Source: Tateyamaria sp. Alg231-49 (GTDB lineage Bacteria > Pseudomonadota > Alphaproteobacteria > Rhodobacterales > Rhodobacteraceae). Taken from it: a DNA stretch of 64,000 nt. Numbering within the stretch: position 1 is the first letter of the stretch; every line of letters begins with the position of its first letter. Below, in pieces: positions 41,542 through 47,931 of this stretch. The notes under the pieces are model-generated. The model made no database searches, had not been told where the DNA came from, and was given only the letters and a program-made list of their open reading frames with translations. The stretch covers positions 61,675-125,674 of the forward strand of contig NZ_FRFA01000010.1 in NCBI RefSeq assembly GCF_900143535.1, given 5' to 3'. Both the position numbers and the translations under genes were made by a program.

Positions 41542-42420
41542 ATGGCACCGAAGTTTGATGTTTATGCCCATGTTACCGACACCATTATTGCAGAAATCGA
41601 GGCAGGCACGCCGCCATGGCGCAAGCCGTGGACTGGGAGCGCGTCCGGCATTGCCCTGCCGACCCGACACAACGGGGAGGAGTATCGCGGGATTAATATC
41701 CTGATGCTCTGGGTCATGGCCGCCAAGCATGGTTATTTGTCCAGCCGCTGGATGACCTACAAACAGGGGCAGGAACTGGGGGGGCAGGTCCGCAAAGGTG
41801 AAACGTCGTCGACGGTGGTCAAATACGGGACGTTCACCCGAGAGAACGAGCTGGGCATCGAGGAAGAGCTGCCCTATGCGCGCGCCTATCGTGTGTTTAA
41901 TGCGGATCAGATCGAGGGTTTGCCGGAGGATTACTACATTCGGCCTGAGGCCCCGCGCGACCTTGGGACGGCCGAAGATCCGGAGCTTGATGCATTTTTC
42001 AGCCGGACAGGGGCGGAGATTGTCACAAGCGATGACGCGCGCGCCTATTACAGCCCCGCCAAAGACCACATCCACATGCCGCCGATTGCCACGTTTCACA
42101 ATACAGCGGGTTACTATGCGACTTTGGCCCATGAGATGATCCATTGGACCGGCAGCGAAAAGCGGCTGGAGCGGATCAAGAAATTTGCCAACCGTGAGGC
42201 CTATGCCTTTGAAGAGCTGGTGGCAGAAATCGGCGCTTGTTTCCTTGGTGCTCAGATTGGCGTTGCGCCGGAATTCGATCAAAGCGCCGCCTATGTTGAA
42301 GGGTGGTTGAAGGCTCTCAAAGAGGACAAACGGGCGATTTTTCGCGCGGCGTCGGAGGCGCAGAAAGCTGCCGACTTTGTTTTGCACGCAGCAGGTCAGA
42401 GCAAGGAGGTGGCAGCATGA
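41542..42420 (+). CDS. ardC: ArdC-type antirestriction protein
   Basis: A 292-residue protein from the ATG at 41542 with GAGGAGGCC upstream. Residues ~1-130 are the ssDNA-binding ArdC N-terminal domain (PPWRKPWTG, RGINILMLWVMA, GQELGGQVRKGETSSTVVKYG). The C-terminal metallopeptidase-like domain has His197-Glu198-x2-His201 (LAHEMIHWTGSEKRL). Plasmid ArdC protects incoming single-stranded DNA from restriction. It leads a four-gene overlapping operon. Confidence 0.92.
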   Translation: MAPKFDVYAHVTDTIIAEIEAGTPPWRKPWTGSASGIALPTRHNGEEYRGINILMLWVMAAKHGYLSSRWMTYKQGQELGGQVRKGETSSTVVKYGTFTRENELGIEEELPYARAYRVFNADQIEGLPEDYYIRPEAPRDLGTAEDPELDAFFSRTGAEIVTSDDARAYYSPAKDHIHMPPIATFHNTAGYYATLAHEMIHWTGSEKRLERIKKFANREAYAFEELVAEIGACFLGAQIGVAPEFDQSAAYVEGWLKALKEDKRAIFRAASEAQKAADFVLHAAGQSKEVAA

Positions 42421-42620
42421 CCCCGGACCATCACAGCGATGATTTCTCGACTGCGCGTCTGGAAGATACCGTGAGCCTTCGGAGCGCCGCCCGCGAAGCG
42501 CGCGCCACGCTCTACGCGGTGTTGAACCGGCTGGAACTCAACGATCTGGAAGGCGAAGAGCAGCCCTATATCGACGATTGTCTGGGGGCGCTCGCAATCC
42601 TTGAGGAGGTGTTGCAGTGA
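42417..42620 (+). CDS. Hypothetical protein in the ardC operon (67 aa)
   Basis: A 67-residue acidic helical protein (LRSAAREARATLYAVLNRLELNDLEGEEQPYIDDCLGALAILEEVLQ). Its ATG overlaps the ardC stop (ATGA) and its stop overlaps the next gene's GTG, so it is translated with ardC. I do not recognise a family. An upstream in-frame extension lies within ardC and is rejected. Confidence 0.65.
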   Translation: MTPDHHSDDFSTARLEDTVSLRSAAREARATLYAVLNRLELNDLEGEEQPYIDDCLGALAILEEVLQ

Positions 42621-42832
42621 CGTTGGCGGAGATCAAAACAGCAGTGGACGCGGGCAACTGCGTTCATTGGGTAAACAGGGGTTATGTAGTGACGCGCGAT
42701 TGTCTCGGGCAGTACCTCATCACATTCGCGCGGAACGGGTCAGCTATCGGTTTGACCAACCGTGACGGTACCGGTCTGAATGGGCTGCCGGAAGAGTTCT
42801 TCATGGCAGATTGCACGGAGGCTTCATCATGA
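42617..42832 (+). CDS. Hypothetical protein in the ardC operon (71 aa)
   Basis: A 71-residue protein from the GTG at 42617, overlapping the previous stop (GTGA). It starts TLAEIKTAVDAGNCVHWVNRGY, then has a beta-rich part ending in LPEEFFMADCTEA. The opening pattern (x-x-E-[IV]-K-x-A-x3-G-x3-V-H) is shared with the next gene's product. Function unknown; plasmid accessory genes of this size beside ardC are common. Confidence 0.65.
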   Translation: MTLAEIKTAVDAGNCVHWVNRGYVVTRDCLGQYLITFARNGSAIGLTNRDGTGLNGLPEEFFMADCTEASS

Positions 42833-43110
42833 ACTTCTCCGAAGTCAAACAAGCGGCCCGAGAGGGCCGCGCCAGCGTGCATCTCCATGGTTTCTGCAAT
42901 CTGCCCGATGGCGGGCAGGAGCATTATGATGATCCGGCACTTGTCGATGGGTGGGCGATCTATGTCCGGGTCGAGACGCCGGGCGACTCGCAACAGCCCT
43001 TTGATTTGCACGAACTGCCCGATCATCAAACTTATACCAGCGCCGAAGGCGCGGCCCGCGCAATAGCGCTGCAATTGCTTGGCGATGCTGAGGCGTGGAA
43101 CCACGACTAG
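42829..43110 (+). CDS. Hypothetical protein in the ardC operon (93 aa)
   Basis: A 93-residue acidic protein whose ATG overlaps the previous stop (ATGA). It starts NFSEVKQAAREGRASVHLHGF, similar in layout to the 71-aa protein before it, then DGWAIYVRVETPGD and a C-terminal helix with SAEGAARAIALQLLGD. No recognised family. It is the last gene of the ardC operon. Confidence 0.65.
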   Translation: MNFSEVKQAAREGRASVHLHGFCNLPDGGQEHYDDPALVDGWAIYVRVETPGDSQQPFDLHELPDHQTYTSAEGAARAIALQLLGDAEAWNHD

Positions 43111-43180
43111 TGGCGCCATGCCTTGCGCATGTGGCCGGGCTTCGCCCGGCGGTCGCAGCCGATGGCTGCTCCAAACGGAA

Positions 43181-43250
43181 TACAGGCAGTTGATGCAATA
43201 TTATAATATTGAATCAATTATGGCGAAGTGCCATAACAGGGCTGCCTGTA
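43181..43250. promoter_or_regulatory. Nested palindromes upstream of the integrase gene
   Basis: An outer pair TACAGGCAG (43181-43189) / CTGCCTGTA (43242-43250) encloses the perfect 16-bp palindrome CAATATTATAATATTG (43196-43211), which extends to TTGAT/ATCAA arms (43190-43217) with one mismatch. ATGGC-GAAGT-GCCAT follows (43220-43234). Candidate operator for integrase control or a recombination/excision-factor binding region. Confidence 0.55.
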
Positions 43251-43316
43251 TGATGCTGGCCGGAATTCTGGGATCACTACAATCGACTGCTGAAGGGAAA
43301 GCCAGCGCCTGCGCCG

Positions 43317-44183
43317 GTGAGGCGCAATTTTGAAGCGCTGATTCTCAGCTACTACGAGAGTGACGCCTACAAGAAGCTGAAGCCCCGGACGAGATCCGAC
43401 TATCGGCGGTACATCAGCCACATTCGTGAGATCTGGGCCGAGAAAGACCCGGCCAGGATCGAAACCCATCACATTTACGAACTGCACCGCGCCAATGCGG
43501 ATCATTGGAGGCAAGCCAACTATCTCGTTCAGGTCATGGTCGTCTTGATGAACCACGCGCGATTGATTGGCTTTATCAAGAAAGAGCATGGCAACCCGGC
43601 GAAGGGCATCCCGCTCTTTAAGCAGCAGAGCGACGGCTGGGAGCCTTGGCCAGACGATGTTCGTGCCGAGTTCGAAGCGCTGGCTTCAAAGAGGGCGCGG
43701 CTGGTTTACGAGCTTTGCGTTGGTACAGGCCAACGCATTGGCGATGTCGTGAAGATGAAGTGGGAGCACTTTTCAGATGATGGTTTCGATTTTACGCAGG
43801 GTAAAACCGACAAGCCGTTGTGGATCCCGCTTACCGACCGACTGAAAACCCATCTCGAAGGCATCGCGCGAACAGACGGCACTGTTGTGACCGACGCGAA
43901 GGGTCGACCAGTGAGCTACCGTATCGTTGCCGAGGAAATGCGTACCATCAAAAGGAAGATGAAGCACGAGAAGGCGAGCTACTACAAAACGCACGGGCTG
44001 AGGAAAAACGCGACGATCGAGCTGTATCTGGCAGGATGTGATGACGAGATGGTCAAGGCTGTCACAGGTCACTCAGGCGTTGAGATGCTAAAAAAGTACG
44101 GTGGGCCGATCCGGCAAAGAGAGCTCGCGAAGCGCGCTCAAGAGGCAAGAAATCAAATGGAACGAAGCAAGACCGAAACGTGA
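43317..44183 (+). CDS. int: Tyrosine recombinase (island integrase)
   Basis: A 288-residue phage-type integrase from a GTG. The catalytic residues are Arg140 (GTGQRIGDVV), His226 and Arg229 (THGLRKNA), His252 (TGHSGVEM) and nucleophile Tyr261 (KKYGG). It lies 57 bases from the tRNA-Cys remnant at 44241, the normal position next to att. Upstream in frame, from 43254, codons for WPEFWDHYNRLLKG continue the family's N-terminal homology but are closed off by a TGA at 43251, so the protein may be N-terminally truncated. Confidence 0.88.
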   Translation: MRRNFEALILSYYESDAYKKLKPRTRSDYRRYISHIREIWAEKDPARIETHHIYELHRANADHWRQANYLVQVMVVLMNHARLIGFIKKEHGNPAKGIPLFKQQSDGWEPWPDDVRAEFEALASKRARLVYELCVGTGQRIGDVVKMKWEHFSDDGFDFTQGKTDKPLWIPLTDRLKTHLEGIARTDGTVVTDAKGRPVSYRIVAEEMRTIKRKMKHEKASYYKTHGLRKNATIELYLAGCDDEMVKAVTGHSGVEMLKKYGGPIRQRELAKRAQEARNQMERSKTET

Positions 44184-44240
44184 AAGTTTCAACGGTTGTT
44201 TCAAAAATGGCAGTGAAGGAGAAGCAGGATGACGCAAGTC

Positions 44241-44298
44241 ATTGATTTTATTGGAGGCGAGTACCGGAATCGAACCGGTGTACACGGATTTGCAATCC
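44241..44298 (-). repeat. attachment-site copy: tRNA-Cys 3' half (internal att)
   Basis: 58 bases identical to 45485-45542, that is tRNA nucleotides 28-74 plus the 11 bases after CCA. Identity stops at the anticodon stem on one side and in the tRNA downstream flank on the other. It separates the 14-kb island from the 1.2-kb toxin-antitoxin unit. Confidence 0.92.
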
Positions 44299-44399
44299 TA
44301 AGAATTTCTCTGATTCCATTGAATTTTTTTGGAAAATGATCCGCGAGATGCCCGTAGAAAATCAGTCGGTTAATTGCTGAATGTAAAACGCATTGTGCA

Positions 44400-44945
44400 T
44401 TAGGCGCTGAACGTCGCGCGTATATCGTTCATGCTGATATATACACGATCAATGTTTTCCGGATCGTTCATTGGTTGAAACCCTAGCCCCTCATAGAACG
44501 CGAAACGGCGTTCAAAGGCCTTATCTCGCAAGACGTCTAAAACAATGGCCATGGACCCGACTTTTTCGGAAATCTCCATCGCTTGTCGTAGAGCGTGAAC
44601 CATCAGAGCCCGCCCAATTCCCTTGCCTTGCCAGTCTTCATGTACTGCTACGGCTTTTATGTAGGTCGCGGGGATAGTAGGCGGAGGGCGCGGTCGTTTG
44701 GGAGTTTCGATGTGATCGGGACTCACTGCAAACGCATTGAGGGTATAGAAACCGACTATCTCCTTCTGCCCCTCGTCTGTTGCCATGAACGCGGTGAGGT
44801 ATCCCGACTTGATATGATCAGTCAGAGCCTCTTTGAGAAATTTATCGATTGGTTCGAAGCCACATGAAAAAGCGCTGCGGTCATGCAGCGCTTTGTCGAA
44901 TTGTGAGATTTTCAGTTCAGCCACATCAGCTTGTGCTTCAAGCAT
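44400..44945 (-). CDS. GNAT toxin (TacT/AtaT family)
   Basis: A 181-residue GNAT with the toxin-group features FSCGFEPIDKFLKEAL near the N-terminus and the acetyl-CoA motif VHEDWQGKGIGRALM, then the typical FYEGLGFQP C-terminus. TacT, AtaT and ItaT toxins acetylate aminoacyl-tRNA and stop translation. The start overlaps the antitoxin gene by 8 bases. The charge target here is unknown; location beside tRNA-Cys is due to integration. Confidence 0.88.
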   Translation of the reverse strand: MLEAQADVAELKISQFDKALHDRSAFSCGFEPIDKFLKEALTDHIKSGYLTAFMATDEGQKEIVGFYTLNAFAVSPDHIETPKRPRPPPTIPATYIKAVAVHEDWQGKGIGRALMVHALRQAMEISEKVGSMAIVLDVLRDKAFERRFAFYEGLGFQPMNDPENIDRVYISMNDIRATFSA

Positions 44946-45243
44946 CCTTCAGGATGCTCTCCGCTTGAGCGGCAGCTTTGGCCAAACCCGGGATAACTTT
45001 GCCCGGCTTAGAAACGGCGCTCCTGAATGCTTCGAAAGCTTCTAAAGGCAAAACCGACATCGTTGAACGGCGTTCCACTTCGCCTACTTGTTGGAGAGCC
45101 GCCTGACGAATGAAGTCAGCTTCGTTCAAGCCGACGGTTGCGGCTGCAGCTTTTATCCGGTTTTCGTCGCTTGGGCGCATACGAATTTCCTTGCGCGCAG
45201 TCATGCGTTCGCCCTTATCGACGGGATCAATCATCGCAAACAT
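44938..45243 (-). CDS. DUF1778 antitoxin (TacA/AtaR type)
   Basis: A 101-residue ribbon-helix-helix antitoxin from the ATG at 45243 with AAAGGA upstream; an internal start at 45204 (MTARKEIRMRP) is possible. KEIRMRPSDENRIKAAAATVGLNEADFIRQAAL is the DUF1778 domain. The C-terminal part should wrap the GNAT toxin. The in-frame region upstream of 45243 reads as a His/Asp-rich peptide but has no start signal and is not called. It should repress its own promoter through the palindrome at 45274. Confidence 0.87.
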   Translation of the reverse strand: MFAMIDPVDKGERMTARKEIRMRPSDENRIKAAAATVGLNEADFIRQAALQQVGEVERRSTMSVLPLEAFEAFRSAVSKPGKVIPGLAKAAAQAESILKDA

Positions 45244-45273
45244 CGGTTGGTTCCTTTCTCTCTGGAAGCTTAT

Positions 45274-45292
45274 GTACGGCTTTTCGCCGTAC
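45274..45292. promoter_or_regulatory. Toxin-antitoxin operator
   Basis: GTACGGC and GCCGTAC form a perfect 7-bp inverted repeat with spacer TTTTC, starting 31 bases before the antitoxin ATG. The GTAC-containing arms and position suit autoregulation by a DUF1778 antitoxin. Confidence 0.65.
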
Positions 45293-45296
45293 AAGT

Positions 45297-45367
45297 CAAG
45301 ATCATGATGGTCATCATGCCGACCATGATCATCCCGACGATGAACATCATGATCATCGTCATGACCA
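45297..45367. repeat. ATGATCATC-rich repeat tract with inverted repeats
   Basis: The tract is built from ATCATG/CATGAT words. It includes the 16-base palindrome CATGATG-GT-CATCATG (45303-45318) and an 8-bp inverted repeat GACGATGA/TCATCGTC (45336-45360). It lies upstream of the toxin-antitoxin promoter. It may be regulatory or the decayed end of a His/Asp-repeat gene. Confidence 0.55.
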
Positions 45368-45495
45368 TAAAAATGGTTGTGTGGCAGCAGCTTAGTAAAG
45401 AGTAGAAATCCAGAAGATCGGTCGTGGGTGCTTCCAGCAAGTGGCCATTTTACAATCAAATGGGGCCCAAAAATCACGTAGCTTATTGATTTTAT

Positions 45496-45569
45496 TGGAG
45501 GCGAGTACCGGAATCGAACCGGTGTACACGGATTTGCAATCCGCTGCGTCACCACTCCGCCAACTCGCC
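45496..45569 (-). tRNA. tRNA-Cys (GCA anticodon)
   Basis: 74 nt including an encoded CCA end. The acceptor stem pairs GGCGAGT with ACTCGCC; the anticodon loop is TTGCAAA (GCA) on a GGA/TCC stem; the T loop is GTTCGAATC. All four arms are intact, so the gene has been rebuilt by the integration. Its 3' half is the attachment site for the elements to its left. Confidence 0.96.
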
Positions 45570-45724
45570 TTCCTATGGTGCGAGCGATGCGATAGCCGAT
45601 CTCCCAATCACGCGCAAGTGCGAGTGCGCAACAATGGTGAGAACGGCTGCGCTCGTGCGTTGCTCATGGGCGCGGGATGTGGCACATCTGGTTTGAGGAT
45701 TCTGAACGAACGAGTTTAGCTGCA

Positions 45725-46378
45725 ATGACAGACTTTTCCGCCCGCCGTACAATGATGGTCGATACCCAGGTCCGCCCATCGGATGTGACGAAATTCCCCA
45801 TCATCGACGCTATGCTATCGGTCCAACGCGAAGACTTTGTTCCGTCTCAAAAGCGTGAGGCCGCCTATATGGGTGAAAACCTCGGCCTCGGGGACGGGCG
45901 CGTGCTGCTTGAGCCGCGCACTTTGGCCAAAATGCTTGATGCCTTGGATATCGGTCAGGATGAACTCGTCCTCGATATCGGGGCAGCCTATGGGTATTCC
46001 GCTGCGGTGATCGCCCACATGGCTGTGGCGGTTGTCGCTCTGGAAGAAGATGCCGATATGGCCCGCGACGCAGAAGAAGGTCTAATGTCCGCTGGCATGG
46101 ACAATGTCATCGTACAGGCTGGCCCGCTGAGCGAGGGCGCGGCCGAGCATGGGCCCTACGATGTGATCCTGGTTCAGGGTGGTGTCAGCGAAGTGCCAGA
46201 CCAGATCATTGACCAACTCAAAGACGGTGGCCGGATTGCCTGTCTGTTCATGGACGGGGCGTTGGGCGAGGTGCGCATTGGCTACAAGCTTGATGGTCGC
46301 ATGAATTGGCGACGGTCGTTCAATGCCGCCGCCCCGGTTTTGGCCGGTTTTGAAAAACAGGTGGCGTTTGAGTTCTGA
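45725..46378 (+). CDS. Protein-L-isoaspartate O-methyltransferase family protein
   Basis: A 217-residue SAM-dependent methyltransferase of the PCMT family. MVDTQVRPSDVTKFPIIDAML opens the protein, and the SAM site is LVLDIGAAYGYSAAVIAHM. The AdoMet core is followed by the PYDVILVQGG motif. The classical PCMT target motif is loosely kept, so repair of isoaspartyl residues is likely but not certain. It precedes tolC and the PopZ-like gene, a conserved alphaproteobacterial order. Confidence 0.88.
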   Translation: MTDFSARRTMMVDTQVRPSDVTKFPIIDAMLSVQREDFVPSQKREAAYMGENLGLGDGRVLLEPRTLAKMLDALDIGQDELVLDIGAAYGYSAAVIAHMAVAVVALEEDADMARDAEEGLMSAGMDNVIVQAGPLSEGAAEHGPYDVILVQGGVSEVPDQIIDQLKDGGRIACLFMDGALGEVRIGYKLDGRMNWRRSFNAAAPVLAGFEKQVAFEF

Positions 46379-46426
46379 GTGCGAGCGAACATGGCACAGA
46401 CCAACGGGCAGCAGGGGACAGACAAC

Positions 46427-47857
46427 ATGAGCAAGACGCATAAGAGCCGGATCTGGCGCCGCAGCACCACAGCGTTCGCAGTGATTGCAGGCCTTGCCGC
46501 TCCCGCTGCGCAGGCGGACACTTTGGCTGATGCTCTTGTGGGGGCCTATGGCCACAGCGGATTGCTTGACCAAAACCGCGCCCTTTTGCGGGCAGCGGAC
46601 GAAGATGTGGCGATTGCGACTTCGACGTTGCGCCCCATCATCGGCTGGTCGGCGGATATCACGCGACAGTTTGGCGATTCAACGTCTTTCGCTTCGGGTG
46701 GAATACAGCGAGATGCCGGGTCGACGACCGCTGCGGTTGGTTTGGATTTGACGCTACAGCTTTTTGACGGCGGCGCCGATTCCGCGCGGATCGAAGCGAG
46801 CAAGGAAACTGTGCTGGCGACACGGGCGACATTGCTGACGATCGAGCAGAACGTGCTGTTGCGTGCGGCTGTTGCCTTTTTCAATGTATTCCGCCAGCAG
46901 GAATTCGTCTCATTGCGGCAGAACAACCTGCGCCTTCTGCAAGAGGAACAGCGCGCCGCTGAAGACAGGTTTGAAGTGGGCGAGGTGACGCGAACGGATG
47001 TGGCCTTGGCCGAAGCGGCCGTGGCAAGCGCGCGCAGCGCTCTGGCCGGTGCTCAGCGTGATCTGGTCCAAGCACAGGCCGAGTATGCCAATGCGACCGG
47101 GCGACAGCCGGGACGCCTGACCGCAATTCCGCAGCTGCCACAAACCACAACGGATGTGCCGAGCGCCCAAGGTGTTGCCGTGCGTACGCATCCAGAGATG
47201 GAACAGGCGCGCCGTCAGATTGCAGCCAATGAGTTGCTCATTACAGCCGCCGTGGCCGCCAAATTGCCGACGGTCAACCTGCGGGGCACGCTTGGGTTCG
47301 ACGAGGACCTGAGCTCCGGTAATGGCGATTCACAAATTGGCACCGTTGGCGTGAACGTGTCCGGCCCGATTTATCAGGGTGGCGAATTGAGTGCGGTGGA
47401 ACGTCGGACAATTGCGGTGCGGGATGCGTCGCGCGGAAACCTCCATACGGTGCGGCACAATGTGCAACAGGATGTTGTGATCGCGATTTCCAATCTGGTT
47501 GCCGCGCGATCGAGCATTATTGCCTCCGAAGAAGAAGTCCGGGCCTCTCAGGTGGCCTTTGAGGGTGTGCGAGAAGAAGCAACCTTGGGTGCACGTACCA
47601 CTCTGGACGTGCTGGACGCCGAACAAGACCTTTTGGATGCCCGTACAACCCGGATTTCTGCCCAAGTCGATCAATATGTCGCGTCCTATCAGGTTCTCGA
47701 ATCGATGGGCTTGTTAACAGCACAGCGGCTGGGCCTGCCGGTGCAGATATATGACCCGGTGGCATATTATAATCTGGTCAAGAACGCGCCCACCAACCGT
47801 TCAAAACAAGGGCAGCAGCTTGATAAGGTGCTGAGAGCATTGAAGCCAACTGATTAA
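46427..47857 (+). CDS. tolC: TolC family outer-membrane efflux protein
   Basis: A 476-residue precursor started at MSKTHKSRIWRRSTTA, with GGGGAC upstream and a signal peptide to about residue 33 (GLAAPAAQA). An upstream ATG at 46391 gives a longer, less likely N-terminus. Two repeated outer-membrane efflux domains with long coiled coils are present (LRLLQEEQRAAEDRFEVGEVTRTDVALAEA and its repeat near ARTTLDVLDAEQDLLDART). It forms the trimeric exit duct for type I secretion and RND/MFS efflux. Confidence 0.93.
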   Translation: MSKTHKSRIWRRSTTAFAVIAGLAAPAAQADTLADALVGAYGHSGLLDQNRALLRAADEDVAIATSTLRPIIGWSADITRQFGDSTSFASGGIQRDAGSTTAAVGLDLTLQLFDGGADSARIEASKETVLATRATLLTIEQNVLLRAAVAFFNVFRQQEFVSLRQNNLRLLQEEQRAAEDRFEVGEVTRTDVALAEAAVASARSALAGAQRDLVQAQAEYANATGRQPGRLTAIPQLPQTTTDVPSAQGVAVRTHPEMEQARRQIAANELLITAAVAAKLPTVNLRGTLGFDEDLSSGNGDSQIGTVGVNVSGPIYQGGELSAVERRTIAVRDASRGNLHTVRHNVQQDVVIAISNLVAARSSIIASEEEVRASQVAFEGVREEATLGARTTLDVLDAEQDLLDARTTRISAQVDQYVASYQVLESMGLLTAQRLGLPVQIYDPVAYYNLVKNAPTNRSKQGQQLDKVLRALKPTD

Positions 47858-47931
47858 GGTTTTCACCACGGTGTTGTGCGACTCTCATGCGCGGGGTAGA
47901 CTGCGAAGTGAGGCTAAGAGTGGTAAAAAAA

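Larger units (their letters stand above)
30138..44298. mobile_element. ~14-kb genomic island integrated at tRNA-Cys
   Basis: Bounded by two tRNA-Cys 3'-half copies in the same orientation (30138-30186 and 44241-44298), with a tyrosine recombinase ending 57 bases inside the tRNA-proximal copy. Contents: a phage-O/RepA-like protein, hipBA, a LysR-LeuCD-dehalogenase-TRAP cargo, an ardC antirestriction operon and the integrase. No relaxase, coupling protein or type IV secretion gene is present, so it is not self-transmissible. It fits an integrative mobilisable or plasmid/phage-satellite-like element. Confidence 0.85.
44241..45542. mobile_element. 1.2-kb cassette between tRNA-Cys att copies (toxin-antitoxin only)
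   Basis: The segment between the perfect 58-bp repeats at 44241-44298 and 45485-45542 holds only the GNAT/DUF1778 pair and its regulatory DNA. It has no integrase. Recombination between the repeats would release a ~1.24-kb circle and keep the tRNA intact. It could be a minimal passenger element using the neighbouring integrase, or the remnant of an older insertion. Confidence 0.65.

Noticed and set aside
43079..43333. An 84-codon frame across the palindromes before the integrase gene.
   Set aside because: It covers the operator-like palindromes and the integrase start, and its translation has no family character.
45297..45367. The ATGATCATC tract as a possible CRISPR or satellite array.
   Set aside because: The units are short, unequal and not separated by unique spacers; no cas genes are present.
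45244..45555. His/Asp-rich N-terminal extension of the DUF1778 antitoxin, reaching back over the tRNA-Cys.
   Set aside because: The extension begins inside the tRNA gene and crosses the operator; the ATG at 45243 has a good ribosome-binding site and gives the normal antitoxin length.
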